The notes beneath the pieces are model-generated. The model was not told where the DNA came from, made no database searches, and worked only from the letters and a program-made list of their open reading frames with translations. From positions 23,121 to 87,120 of the forward strand of contig NZ_WHTD01000010.1 in the NCBI RefSeq assembly GCF_009379765.1: 64,000 nt of DNA. Reading direction: 5' to 3'. Of this stretch, positions 43,201 through 53,900 are shown in pieces (within the stretch, counting starts at the first letter, position 1; every line of letters begins with the position of its first letter). Source of the DNA: Actinophytocola sp. (GTDB lineage: Bacteria > Actinomycetota > Actinomycetes > Mycobacteriales > Pseudonocardiaceae). The translations under genes and the position numbers were made by a program.

Positions 43201-46200
43201 CGTGGTGGCCCGCCAGGCTGGCAGCTCGTCCGGTTCCGGTGGCGGGAACACCGTCGGGTCGATCTCCGGAAGGTGGAACTCGTCGGGGCCGAGCGCGAGG
43301 CCGAGCGTCCGCTCGTCCTCCCGCCACCGGGTGGCCAGCCGCCGCTTACGCGCCTGGACGAGGATCGAACGCACCTCTTCCCACTCGTCGGCCAGCACCG
43401 GAGCCTGCGCGGTGAGCAGGTTGGCGACTCCGATCAGCCGCCGGAACGCCGGGAACGGCAGGGGGAACTGGTCCAGCCGCGGCACGACATCCTCGCCCGC
43501 CGCGTGTGATTCATCCAATGTGGACAGATCATCGAGTGGGACGCCGAGCGTGGACAGCACGATGGACTGCAACGCGGCCAGTGTTTCGCCCTCGGCCTCC
43601 AGTTCGGCGATCCAGTCGTTCACCGTGTCGTGGCGGGACTTCCACGTCTGGTAGACGAGACCGGAGGCGGGGTGCTCGAGATCCTTCGGGCCGATCAGGT
43701 CGGGATCGATGATGGGCGGCTCGCTGCGGGTCGCCAGCGCCTGTTGCCATTGCGCCCTGCCGGCCGCGCCGGGCCGCCACTCGGGGAGCGCGGCCTTGCG
43801 TGCCTGCCAGTAGGTGACGCCGGTTGTCGCGTGCTGCTCGGCGGTGACCCAGACCGGGTACTCCTTGCGTTGTTTCTGCGCTGAGGTGAGCGCGGTCTCC
43901 ACCCGGGCCCACTCCTCGGCGGTCGGCTGGGCGTCCGGGTCGCTGCTCTGGGTGCGCGCGTGCACCGCGAGCAGGAACTGGAAGTCCTCAATGGACAGTC
44001 CAAAGTCAGTCTGGATGGTCTCGGTCGCCGCCGCCACCGTCGCCGGATCGGTGCTGGCCAGATCGCCCTGCAGGGCAAGCAGAACGGCCAGCAGCTGGTC
44101 GGCGGTCTGGCCGGGCGAGCCGAGGGCCAGCAGCAGCATGCCAGGGTAGTCGCCGGCCTTCCGCTCCGCCCGCAGTGCCTCGGTGATCTCTGCCAGCCGC
44201 TCGACCCGCTCCTGCCAGAGCTCGGCGCCCCGGCCAGTGGCGGCGATGTCGGGCAGGTCGGTGAGCTTGTCCCGCTCAGGGTCGATCAACGGCGTCCCGG
44301 CCGGGAACTCCGGCGGCCAGGTGCCGAGCTGCGGCTCGGTCAGCGAGACCCAGAACTCGGCAGGTTCGAGCAGCACATCGAGAGCGTGTTCCTCGGTTCG
44401 CCACGGCTGGTTGAAGGCGTCCTTCTGTGCTTGGACCAGGATGTCCACGACGGCGGACAGGTCTTCCGGGGCGGCCGGTTCTCCGTTGTCCAGCAGCGCC
44501 CACACGGTCACCAGCCGGCCGAACGCCTCGACGCCGAGCCTCAGGTCGGTGGCGAGCCGCTCGGTGATCTCCTCGACGTTCTCGCCGTCGCGAAGCTGCT
44601 CGTCCAGTGCCGCGAACTCGTCCGGCTGGGTGTTCGCCGCCCACGGCGTCTCGGTGACCGGCCCCTGCTGGGCGTTGTAGCTGACCAGTTGGTACATGGC
44701 GGCGAATGCCTGGGTGAGGTCGGCCGGATCGCCGAGCAGCGCGCGAGTCGCGGTGAGCCGGTCGTCGGTCCAGTCCCGACGTTTCAGCCACAGGTCGAAC
44801 GGTGCCGCGCCGGGCCCGGGGTGGCGCAGGTCGTCCGGGCCGACCAGGTCCGGGTCGATGACCGGCCGCAGCTCGGTCGCCGGGAAGGCCGGCGACGGGT
44901 GGGTATCGAACCGGTCCGGTGGCCGGTCCTGCGCTTGCCACACCGTGCGGAGATGGCTCAGCCGCCAGTCGCGGAACTCGGCGTCCGGCTCTGGCGCCGG
45001 CTGGGCGACGGTGGTGTCGACCAGGCCGAAGCGCTGCTGCAGCGCCTGTTCGGTGAGCTCCGACGGGCTGGCGTTGACGTCGAGGAGCAACTGGTCGAGC
45101 TCATCCGGCCGGGCGCCCGCCAGGTCGATGCCGAGCCGGTCGGCCAACGCGGCACGGTCCTCCCGCTTCGCCGTCCTGGCCAGCCTGATCTCCTCGTAGG
45201 AGGTGCCGATTCCGGTCAGCAACGCGGCGTAGGCGTCGACCAGGTAGTCGCGGATCCTCTTCGCGAGCAACGCCTTCTTGATCGGGTGGGCCGAGGGATG
45301 CGCCTTCAGGTAGCCGCGCAGCACCTCGACGCACAGCCGGACCTGGCGGACCTTGCGGTCCATCTCCTCGCACGCGGTCGGCAGCTTGCCGAACGGCTGG
45401 TGGAACACCGAGGTGAGCAGGGTCAGCGTGGTCTGGCCACCGCCGAGGTGCTCGAGGTGCTCCTTGGCGTAGTTGAGCAGGTCGGCGAGGTAGGCGAGCG
45501 GGCTGGTCGCCGCCTGGCAGTCGTCGCAGTGGCAGCCGGTTCCGGCGAAGTGCCCGAGCAGCAGCTGCGGGATCTTGTAGGGGACCTTGTCGCTGTCGCC
45601 CTTGATGACCACCTCGGCCAGCGCGCCGGCCAGCACGTTGTCGACCATCTTGGCGTGGCTCGCCGCCGCGACGTAGGTGCGCGCCGCCCACATGTCGCCA
45701 TTGATGTCGCCGGCGGCGGTGACGAACCTGGCGCGGGTGGTGGTGGCGATCTGCCGCACCCCGGCGAAGCCGCGTTCGATGAGGCCGGCGTTGTGCTCCG
45801 GGTCCGGGGAGATCGCGGCGAGGCTGGTGTGTCCCTCCAGCGCGCGCACTCCCTGATCGTCGAGATCGACGTCGAGGTCCTCGATGTTGGCCAGACCGCC
45901 GGCCCGGCGCAGATCGGTAAGCGTGTGCAGGCCACGTTCCCGCAGCCGGTCGAGCAGCCCCGCCGGCACGTCGATCCCGAACCGTTGCACGATCTCGGCC
46001 ACGTGCGGAGCCGGCGGCTCGTCCGACGGCGGCTCCACCGGCACCCTGATCTCGTGCACGGTTGGCTCGCGCCCGACCTGGACCTCGGTCGCCAGCACGC
46101 GCTCGCCGTCAGGGTCGTCGATCTCCAGGTGGACGATCCTGCTCTGCTGGTCCGGGTCGGGCCACGGGATCGTGGCCAGGCCGAAGTAGCCGCGGTGGTC

Positions 46201-47043
46201 GGTGGCGTCGGTGCCGAGGTCGGCTGGCTGTACCCGGGCGGCTGGGTCCATGCCGTGCACGGTGAACCCGGCCAGCGGCGTGCCGTCCCGCTCGGTGACC
46301 AGCCGGCCGACGACGGGCGTGGTCTCGGTGTCCGGGTCCGGCTCGTCCAGCCTGACGCCGAGCTCGAGCAGCCGGGCCTCGATCGCGTCGAGCTGATCCT
46401 CGATGCCGGCCGGGATGATGGTGCGGCCGATCGCCCGGACCAGCGCGGCCCGCAGTTCCCCCACCGGGTAGCCGAGCAGCTCGTCGAGCACGAGCGGGTA
46501 GTCCAGCCGCCCCCAGCCGTATCCCGCCTCGACGGGCAGCTCGTGCTCGGCGCCGAAGGCCGTGGCGTCGGACAGCGTGCGCAGCTGTGCCGCCTCGATC
46601 CCGGTGTCGCCGGCCAGGAACCGCACGTCGGCGTCGGTCAGCTCGGCGAGCTGTGCCCCGTCCAGCAGCGGAGTGACCGTCGCCAGGTTCCGCTCGTACT
46701 CGGAAAGCCGGCCGTTCGGCGAGTCGAGCACGAGGTCGATGGTCGCCCGGGGCGGCGCGTTGAACAGCGTCCTCGAGGCACCGAGCAGCTCATCCCGCTC
46801 GCCGTACACCCGCACCACCAGATCGGCGCTCGCATGCTCCGACCGCGCGAACGCCTCACGGGTGTAGGTGATCTCGTACTCGCCACGCTCCCCGACTTGT
46901 GTCTCACCCAACCGCTCTTCGGACCGTAGATCCAGATCGAACGCCCGCGCCACCAGTTCCGCAGGATCGATCCCATCAGCACCGCTCACCGATCCACGAA
47001 CGACAAACGCCGCAGCGGCCGCACCCACCTCTAGTTCACTCAT
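40102..47043 (-). CDS. Tc toxin subunit A, N-terminal part (apparent frameshift after codon 2280)
   Basis: An open frame of 2313 codons whose last ~33 codons are out of register; true TcA sequence runs to codon 2280 (ACC at 40204-40206). Domains in order: an N-terminal region with a beta-sandwich resembling a carboxypeptidase-regulatory module (VVGRLVTERDGTPLAGFTVH, near residue 245), the conserved CHCDDCQAATSPLAYLADLL motif near residue 505, the long alpha-helical shell, a neuraminidase-like segment (LLHMYAIAKDSRQAYWSTYD, ~1500), and the receptor-binding region with NLTYLEEAYYFIPVHLAAQL and EGQYDRRADWLLDPLNPHAI (~2000-2050). Adding one G (plus strand) at 40203-40205 restores a ~3043-residue protein, longer than the usual ~2500. 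It is co-transcribed after the TcB-TcC gene, 96 bp away. Confidence 0.9.
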   Translation of the reverse strand: MSELEVGAAAAAFVVRGSVSGADGIDPAELVARAFDLDLRSEERLGETQVGERGEYEITYTREAFARSEHASADLVVRVYGERDELLGASRTLFNAPPRATIDLVLDSPNGRLSEYERNLATVTPLLDGAQLAELTDADVRFLAGDTGIEAAQLRTLSDATAFGAEHELPVEAGYGWGRLDYPLVLDELLGYPVGELRAALVRAIGRTIIPAGIEDQLDAIEARLLELGVRLDEPDPDTETTPVVGRLVTERDGTPLAGFTVHGMDPAARVQPADLGTDATDHRGYFGLATIPWPDPDQQSRIVHLEIDDPDGERVLATEVQVGREPTVHEIRVPVEPPSDEPPAPHVAEIVQRFGIDVPAGLLDRLRERGLHTLTDLRRAGGLANIEDLDVDLDDQGVRALEGHTSLAAISPDPEHNAGLIERGFAGVRQIATTTRARFVTAAGDINGDMWAARTYVAAASHAKMVDNVLAGALAEVVIKGDSDKVPYKIPQLLLGHFAGTGCHCDDCQAATSPLAYLADLLNYAKEHLEHLGGGQTTLTLLTSVFHQPFGKLPTACEEMDRKVRQVRLCVEVLRGYLKAHPSAHPIKKALLAKRIRDYLVDAYAALLTGIGTSYEEIRLARTAKREDRAALADRLGIDLAGARPDELDQLLLDVNASPSELTEQALQQRFGLVDTTVAQPAPEPDAEFRDWRLSHLRTVWQAQDRPPDRFDTHPSPAFPATELRPVIDPDLVGPDDLRHPGPGAAPFDLWLKRRDWTDDRLTATRALLGDPADLTQAFAAMYQLVSYNAQQGPVTETPWAANTQPDEFAALDEQLRDGENVEEITERLATDLRLGVEAFGRLVTVWALLDNGEPAAPEDLSAVVDILVQAQKDAFNQPWRTEEHALDVLLEPAEFWVSLTEPQLGTWPPEFPAGTPLIDPERDKLTDLPDIAATGRGAELWQERVERLAEITEALRAERKAGDYPGMLLLALGSPGQTADQLLAVLLALQGDLASTDPATVAAATETIQTDFGLSIEDFQFLLAVHARTQSSDPDAQPTAEEWARVETALTSAQKQRKEYPVWVTAEQHATTGVTYWQARKAALPEWRPGAAGRAQWQQALATRSEPPIIDPDLIGPKDLEHPASGLVYQTWKSRHDTVNDWIAELEAEGETLAALQSIVLSTLGVPLDDLSTLDESHAAGEDVVPRLDQFPLPFPAFRRLIGVANLLTAQAPVLADEWEEVRSILVQARKRRLATRWREDERTLGLALGPDEFHLPEIDPTVFPPPEPDELPAWRATTQARNSWRDTLLSRIEHEQTTVTALADMVSAVEEQTLPALRDALMGAIDAPPGYPGEKATWLTKRLLIDTKAGGCQLTTRIAQAIETIQGVLFAARIGELSEVYPDLELDADHFDTEWETLGSYATWRGAMLVHLYPELVLAPSLRPRATPAFLDLVKDTRDGHFTPERACAAARAYSDYLKDVATLDVQVSCEASTRMTKGGACAKTDAGYPDLLHMYAIAKDSRQAYWSTYDPPPPIVMSDPDAGYRQSFWDTIPGLEQCDRLIGSAPYKIPDSNERHIYLFAITHEKGVRKLVFTRFDLEGGFWDEEPTELELPEGATQFGAVVMQTYYDTAAPLVAIRVPSGAIYWRRLDVSGSGWREGDWQVVVGSSKGKDFAEVLALVQRPAVGGFPTRFLFVRTNTDQIHFRVVDKLTDGVWHTHGLAGFRGLLHAENFGFAYTYAAGASTRYMDVVALPDQDGEWATLGELEQWLVDNLGMSLRQIPVPAMGYISATTLLDLLATTFDDPLLQHFQHLLRGFLPDSTADDLTTLYLVAMKMDALLTLYSKIKDADSNEDGEYGPWKHAFDIIGQATMGSSQLTRALWRLVIVGQSVTFRRWDMSRTAGGALPAVGRLAAASRDSTDSIGINAWRQRVYQGVGGYHGPRRRAIRYKDGGYQVHGDFWRTAPLLSGPFEIPNHLSSADLQARREAIEDAWVPNAAPGSPRSNLTYLEEAYYFIPVHLAAQLTGEHVAALDWLRTVYDYAAPQDDRKIYHGLRTESEIDTEGQYDRRADWLLDPLNPHAIAGTRKDAYTRYTILTIVNLLLDFADSEFTIDTPESVPRARGLYQLALDLLASPELARTVPGCAEVIGSLEIEINDPHWTWVVTVFKKGMSEITGQAVLADTIAKVQQAVGAEASWDVRFTNAQQIIAAAKTPPAAVTVGAVLDKRTQLADRLHAATLSWTAVDAAARRVASSAGRQLVNTVSFISGVTAQTLVDEPVSLPWLRERASVAPAPTDTRRWPAARIPRGAGTTRLRRPSSASWSRRPWRGR

Positions 47044-47139
47044 GATTCCTCATCCTGCTGCGTTGTCACGATCGGCGAACGCCAGCCTCTACTTCAGGGA
47101 CGTTAAGAAATCGAATCTTCCTGTCAATTGATTCGCCGG

Positions 47140-47978
47140 TTACTCTTTGCTCTTCCCGTGCCATGTGTAGGAACTACCCAGTGGAGAGATTCCTGGAGAG
47201 ATTCCCCCAGAACCGTTCCCGCTGAAGCTGAATGCCCACGCGTCAGGGCTAGCCAAGACCTGCATCGGCGAATAGTGCACACCTTGAGAATCCTTGGATT
47301 TGGCCAGGGAGAAGTTCAGACCGAATGCGCCTATGCCAATAGTCTGCGAGAGGCCGCTAAATGCGCTTTCGCGGGTGGCTCCGATATTGATCGCAGGCCC
47401 GATGGATGGCAGCGAGACGCCAGTATTCGCACCGGCGCTTGCATACGCGCCTGGGAGAGACCCATCAAAGGTAGCGCCTACCTCGACGGATCCGCTGACC
47501 ACGACGATGCTTCCTTCCAATTTGATTCCGCCATGCGCGATCCACGGATCAGGCGACGTCCTCCAGAGCTCACCCAAGTCTTGCAGCTCAGGTCCACTCA
47601 GCTCAGTAATCCTGCGAGGTGCTTCCAAGAAACTGTAAGATGGCTCATGAGAATTCGGCGCACCACCTATCCCGGTCAACTTCCACGCTTGCTCCTCCGC
47701 TGATTGCTCGACCTGTTGGCCCACGTCCTGCTCTTCCAACATCTGGAGACTAGAAACCGTCTCCACGGACTCGGACTCCATCTGCGTAACCCATTCGGGC
47801 GTGAGGGTAACGGAGGCCTCTTGACTCGCTGGGACCACTGACGGCTGCTGATCCATGATCTCGGAGGCTGGTGGCGCCTCGCTCGGCTCACGTGGCAGGG
47901 AAACTTGACCTTCGACCTCGCGAACGGCGTGCTGGTCGACGGACTCAAGTACTGGTTCGTCGGCTTCGCTGCTCTGCA
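47140..47978 (-). other. Hypervariable toxin payload segment of the TcB-TcC fusion
   Basis: This is the 3' part of the next gene, after the RHS core motif DPNGL (47979-47993). G+C by eye is 50-60% per 60-bp line here (for example 50% at 47281-47340 and 60% at 47641-47700) against 75% at 51001-51060 within the same gene. The encoded ~280 residues begin Glu- and Ser-rich, then turn to a Gly/Ser-rich beta-like segment (VGATFDGSLPGAYASAG). I recognise no known toxin fold. Confidence 0.75.
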
Positions 47979-50900
47979 ATCCGTTTGGATCACGCCATGA
48001 CATGGGAGCTGAACGTGCGTACCGATAGAGATTCATACCGTCAACAGCGCCGGCCGGATCCGTGCTCATCCATCTGTCTAGCCAGGGGGCGTAGTAGCGG
48101 GCGCTGTGGTAGGTGAGGCCGCTTTCTTCGTCGCGTTCCTTGCCGGTGAAGCGGTAACGCTTGTATGCGAAGCTGCCGAAGCTGGTTTCGCCGTACGGGG
48201 TGTACTCCTCGCGGTTGATCCATCCGCCGGCGCCGTCGACCACTAACGAGCTGCTGCCGAGGTGGTCGCCGAGGTGGTATTTCACGGCCGGGGTGGTGTC
48301 GTCGGGGAACGGCTGTCCGATTCGGACGGTGGCGATGCGGGACTGGTCGTCCATGACGTGCAGCGTGTTGTTCTCGACGGTCGAGCCGGCCGTGACGACG
48401 CGCTGATATTCGAAGGCGCCGTCGATGTAGACGGTGACCTCGACCCGGCCGCCCTGTTTGCGGATGAGCTTCTTCACCCGCTGGCCGGCCGCGTCGTACA
48501 GGTAGTGGGCGTGCACCGACGGCTCGGTGTTGCCGACTTGGGTGCGGTAGACCCGCATCCGGTCGGCGCGGTCCCAGTCGAAGTGGCGGGAGGAGGTCTC
48601 CCGCAGCAGGTTGCCGTTGACGTCGTAGGCGTAGCCCGCGGTGGTCTGACCGCTGGTCATGGTGTTGAGCCGGTTGTTGCCGGCCACCATGTCGAACTCA
48701 CGCAGGAAGCCGCCACCCGTGGTCTGGTGGCCGAGGGTCGCCACGTTGCCGGCCAGGTCGTAGCCGTACCGCTCGGTGTATGCCCGGGTCAGGTTCACGT
48801 CCTGCGGTTTGGGCGTGTCCTGCCACGGCGGGGCGGGTGGCGGGACGTCGGACTCCCGGCCGGTGGCGGAGCGCAGCCGGTAGAGCGCGTCGTAGCCGAA
48901 GATCCGGTCGAGGGCGTCGACGCCGAGCGGGGTGTTGGGCACGCCGCTGCCCGGCGTGCGGTCGTGGATCGCGGTGATGTTGCCGGCCAGGTCGTAGTCG
49001 TAGCCGAGCTCCTGCAGCGGCACGCCGGTCGGCTGGTACACCAGTGGCACCGCCACCGCGTACCGCTCGGTGCGCATGCGCACCAGGCGGAACGTGCGCG
49101 GGTCGTAGGCGTGCCGGGTGAGCACCCCGTTGCCGTAGGCGATCAGGGTTCGCTGGCCCTTGGCGTCGTGCGCGATCCGCTCGACAAAGATCTCGCCGTC
49201 CAGTGTGACGCTCTCCAGTGCGCCGGCGCGGTTGTAATGCGGCCGCAGTTCCTTGCGCGCGCCGGAAACGTCCTGCGGGCACCGCGCGGTGGTGACGCGG
49301 TTCAGCGCGTCGTAGGTCAGCGTCGTGTGGTGACCGTCCGGCTCCAGCAGGGTTTCCACGTCGGCCGGCGGTGTCCAGTCGAGCTGGAACGGGGGTACCT
49401 GCCAGTCGGGCGGCGGTGGGTCGAACACCGAGAGGATCGCCGAGTCGCGAACAACCCGCCGGGCCTTCTCGGCGACGTTGCCCTTGAAGTCGTAGCGGTC
49501 GAACGTGAGCAACCCTGCCTCGTCGAAGTGGCGGTGCGGCCGGCCCAGCCGGTTGGCCAGCCGGTTCGCGTCGTGATCGCCCTCGTCGCCGTACTCGACG
49601 AGCTCGCGCAGGGTGACCGGCTGCCCGAGGCCGTCGCGGGCCCAGGTCCAGTCCGGACGGTGCAGCACGTCGTAGGCGTACAGCGTCAGCGCGCCCTTGC
49701 TGTCCCGCTGCTCGACCGGGCCTCCGGCGGCGTCCAGGACACCCCTGCGCTCGCCGGCGTCGATGTTGATAGTCCTCAGTGGACTGTTGGCGAGGTCGTA
49801 GGTGTAGGTGAAGGCATCCCGGCCGAGCGTGTCGGTCACCACGAGCGGGTTGCCGCGAATGTCGTAGCTGGTCCGGGTGCGATGCTCGACAATCGGGCTC
49901 GACGCGTCGTCCCGGTTGCGCTCCACCGTCTCGACGGTGCGGCCGAGCGCGTCGATCACCGCGCTGGCCGGGGTGTCCCAGTGGTGCGCGTAGCCCAACG
50001 AGGCCGCCTGATGGGTGCGGCCGGCGTTGTCGTTGGCGTCGTAGGTGTAGACCTCCCACGGGGTGGCGGCGAACACCGCCGGGTTGGTCAGGTCTGCCGG
50101 GACGCCGTAGAGGACGCGCTGCTCGGAGCCGTCCGGGTTGACCGTGCGGATCACCTGACCGCGGGGGTCGTAGAACATCCGGACCCGCTGGCCTAGCTGC
50201 GCGCCGGCCGGCGGCCGATAATCCCACCCGGTGTCGAAGAACGGCTCGTACTTCTCCACCACGCGGCCCTTGTTGTCGTAGAGCTGCCAGCCGCTGACCA
50301 CCACGTTCTGCGGGTCCGCGGCACCGCGTTCCCGGCCGGCGACCTCACCGCCCGACCCGGTCGCCTGGTCCGGCGACAGCACTCCGCCGCCGAAGTCGGG
50401 ATCGCCGAACAGCACGTCCTCGGCCTGGGTGCGGGTCTGCAGCAGCCGCCCGAAACCGTCGGAGTACTCGACGGTCTCGATGGTCGCGTCCCGGTCCGGC
50501 GCGGGCACGGTGAGATCGGTGACGTGCTGCTCGCGGCGGATCGTGCGCACCGACGCCGGCTGGCCGCGCTCGGCGAAGGCGTGCAGGTCGTAGACCAGCC
50601 GGGCGCCAGGCACCTCGGCGGCGTCCCCGACGTCCTCGCCCTCCTTGCCCATGACGGCCGTCGACGCCAGCAGTCCCAGCGGGGTGTGGACGTAGCGGGT
50701 GCGGTTCCCGTTCGGGTCGGTGACCTCCAGCGGAGCGAGCACCCGGTAGTCGTAGGTGGCCAACTGGGTCAGGCCGACCGGGTCGGTGACCGACACCGGC
50801 AGCAGGTCGTACTCGTCGTACTCGATGGCGGTCTCGGCACCGAACGGGTCGCGGGTGGCCAGCACCAGGCCACGGCCGGTGCCGATGAGCTGCACGTCGT

Positions 50901-53900
50901 AGGCGCGCCGGCTGGCGACCGTGAACCAGCCGCGGACGTCGCGGGGATCGGCGCCGCCCGGATGGAACACATACCCGGCGAGCGGCGCCAGCCGGTCCCG
51001 GAACTCCTGCCGGTACTCGGCCGGCCAGCTCGCCGGACCCGGCACCAGGTAGGGCGGCACGTCGCCGGCGAGCACGTCCTCGGTGAGCACCAGCTGCTCG
51101 GTGCGCACCGGCGCGCCATGGTCGCCGAGCTGGCTGAGCGGCAGACCGACGAACGCCGGCCCGTCGTAGAAGTTGCGCGTCTGGCCGAACAGCCGGCGCT
51201 GCGCCTGGCCGACCTCGACGGCGGCACGCAACGCGGCCGCCGAGGTGCTGCCGTCGTTGACGATCTCGAAGCTGGTGGACCTGGCCACCCGGTCGACGCA
51301 GTACCGCTCCGCGTCGTCGCGCTGGGCGTACTCGGTGACCACCTGGGTCGCCAGGTACGGCTCGGCGGCCGGGCCGGCCACCCGAGGGTCGCGCCCCCTC
51401 GGCACCGCGATGTCCACCGCCGACCGAGGCTGGCCGTAGGCGTCATAGTCGCCGGTGAACCCGAACCGGGTCATCGGCTCGCTGCCGCGTTCCCACTGGG
51501 TGGACCGCTCTGCGACCGCGAAAGGGAAGAATACCCGCGACCGGTCCTCGCCGGCGGTCGGCGGGTCGACCTCGCGCACGCCGTAGCCGTGCTCGGTGAC
51601 CGTGTACGGCCGATCCGTTCCGTCCACTGTGTACAGCTCGGTGCGCAGTACCCGCCCGCGCAGCGCCCGCAGCGCGTCCCGGCGCGCGCGCCGCGGCAAC
51701 GACGACAGCAGCGCGTCCAGGTCGGGCGACCGGGACAGCATCGCCGGATCACCGGCCCAGAACTCCCCGGTGAAGTCGCACTCCGCCCAGTCGCCGAACT
51801 CGTCGCCGACCGGTCCCTCGTGGAACCAGGTTCTGGACTCGACCGGCGGGGAGAACGCGACCCCGGGCGTCGCGGACTCCTCGGTGTCGCGCTGGTCGAC
51901 CCGTCCGAAGCCGCGGAACTCGCGCTCCGCGCCGTCCCAGTAGCCGTGGCGGTAGGAGTACTCGGTGGTCAGCCGGCCACCCGAGATCGCGTCGATCGAC
52001 ACGACCTTGGCCACCACCTGCACCGGAAACGGCAGCGGCGTCTGCCACCTGGTCGACCGATGCCGCTGGTCGGTGAGGTAGCACCGGGTCGACGGCGCGT
52101 AGTCGACGCGGGTGACCGCGCCGAGGTGATTGTCCATTCCGGACATCAGGTACGGCTTGACGCCACCGGTGAAGTCCAGGAAGAACATCGACCGGCCGGC
52201 ACCGCCGTCGCCGGACCACAGCACCCCGCCGACGCCGGTGCCGAGCAGGTCGGTGATCCGCACATCGCCAAGATCCGAGACCGGCGGCGTGCCGGTGATC
52301 TCGATGGGGTCGCTCCATCCGTTACCGGACTGGTTGAGCCACAACGTGACCTTGGTGTCCTCGACGTAGACGAGGTCGGCCAGGCCGTCGCCGTCCACGT
52401 CGCCGAGCAGCACCCGCCGCGGGTCGTGGCCGGCGGGGAACCGCGGGCTGCCCACCATCTGGATCCGGGCGCCGAACTCACCGTGGCCGAGCGCGGGCCA
52501 GTAACAGATCCCGCCGTCGGTCACCAGCACGACGTCGGTCAGACCATCCCCGGACATGTCCGACCACCGCACCCGCGGGTCGGCGAAGTCAACGTCCGGG
52601 AACACCTCGGCCGCCTGCCGTGCCTGCCAACGCACCTCGCCCCAGCCGGTCTCCGGGTCGTTGAAGAAGCACTCCAGCCTGGTTCCGGAGCGGATCGCGT
52701 CGGTCACCCCGTCGCCGTCCAGGTCGACCAGCCGGACCGCGGGGTCGCCCAGGTCGAAGCTCGGTGCCGTGCGGTACCGGCGAAACGACCGGCGATCCCA
52801 CAGCCCGCCGTACCGCATCGGGTAGTAGCCCGACATCTGCTCGGTGCTGACCAGCAGGTCGATCCGGCCGTCGCCGTTGGCGTCGATGAGCTGCACCCCG
52901 GGATCGGTGAGCCGAGCACTCGGCGCGTCGGCCATCGGCCGCGGCAGCCCGAACCGGCCCTCGCCCTCGTTGGCCCAGACGCGAGCGGCGCCGTTCAGCT
53001 CCACCAGGTCCGGCAGCCCGTTGCCGGTGACGTCGATCAGCTCGAAGCCTGGCGCGCCCAGCACGTTGGCGGGCAGGTCGGTGCCGGTCACCGGGCGCAG
53101 GTCACGCCGGTCCGGCTCGAACCGGGTGTAGTCGAACGACACCGGCGGCAGCCACTCGGACAGCTCGCCGTCGTGCCCCTGCACCCGAATCTCGCCCAGC
53201 ATCGAGACACCGTTGCCGGGCCCGGCCTGATCAAGGTCGAGGTAGCCGAGGTGATAACTGCGCCAGCGCCGCTCCGGCCCGGCGTGGGTCGCGACCTCGA
53301 TGCCGGTGCAGCGCCGGACCGTGCGGATCTCGAACCCGGCCCGGTAGTCGGCGAACGGATCGGGTCGCGGCTCGTGCTGGAACGTGACGGTGACCAGGAA
53401 GCTCGCCGGGTCGGCCTGGTCGGTGTAGCGGATCTCGGCCAGGTAGAGCTGGTCCCAGTGGTGTGGTCCGTCCTGCTGGACGGGGTCGCGCTCGTAGGCG
53501 TACTCGACGGTGTTGCCGAACGGGTCGGTGGTTCGGGTCAGCCGCCAGGCGAACACCCGGCGCGGATCCGTCGGATCGGTGACCGCGGCCGGATCACGCC
53601 AGCCCGCGTCGGCGTTCGGTGGACGTGGTGTGCCGTAGACGCTGACCAAACCGTCCCGCCCGGCCACCGACCAGTAGTCGCCAGCACCGCGGCGGTGCTC
53701 GATCCGGGCGAAGAGCCCTTCCGTTCGTGGTCGGTACCGCTGCACGTCGACGTCGCCACCGGGAACCGGCACGAGGTCCTCCGCGCCGGAGAGCACGAAC
53801 CGGTCGCGGGCGTCGTCACCGAGCGGCACGCCCTTGGCCGTCGACCGGGCGACGCCGGGGACCCCCAGCGCCCAACCGAGGCCGAGCGGACCGTTGCCGT

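Noticed and set aside
43960..46929. 989-codon plus-strand open frame opposite the TcA gene
   Set aside because: It is the complement of a strongly supported toxin frame; long antisense open frames are expected at ~70% G+C, and it has no domain.
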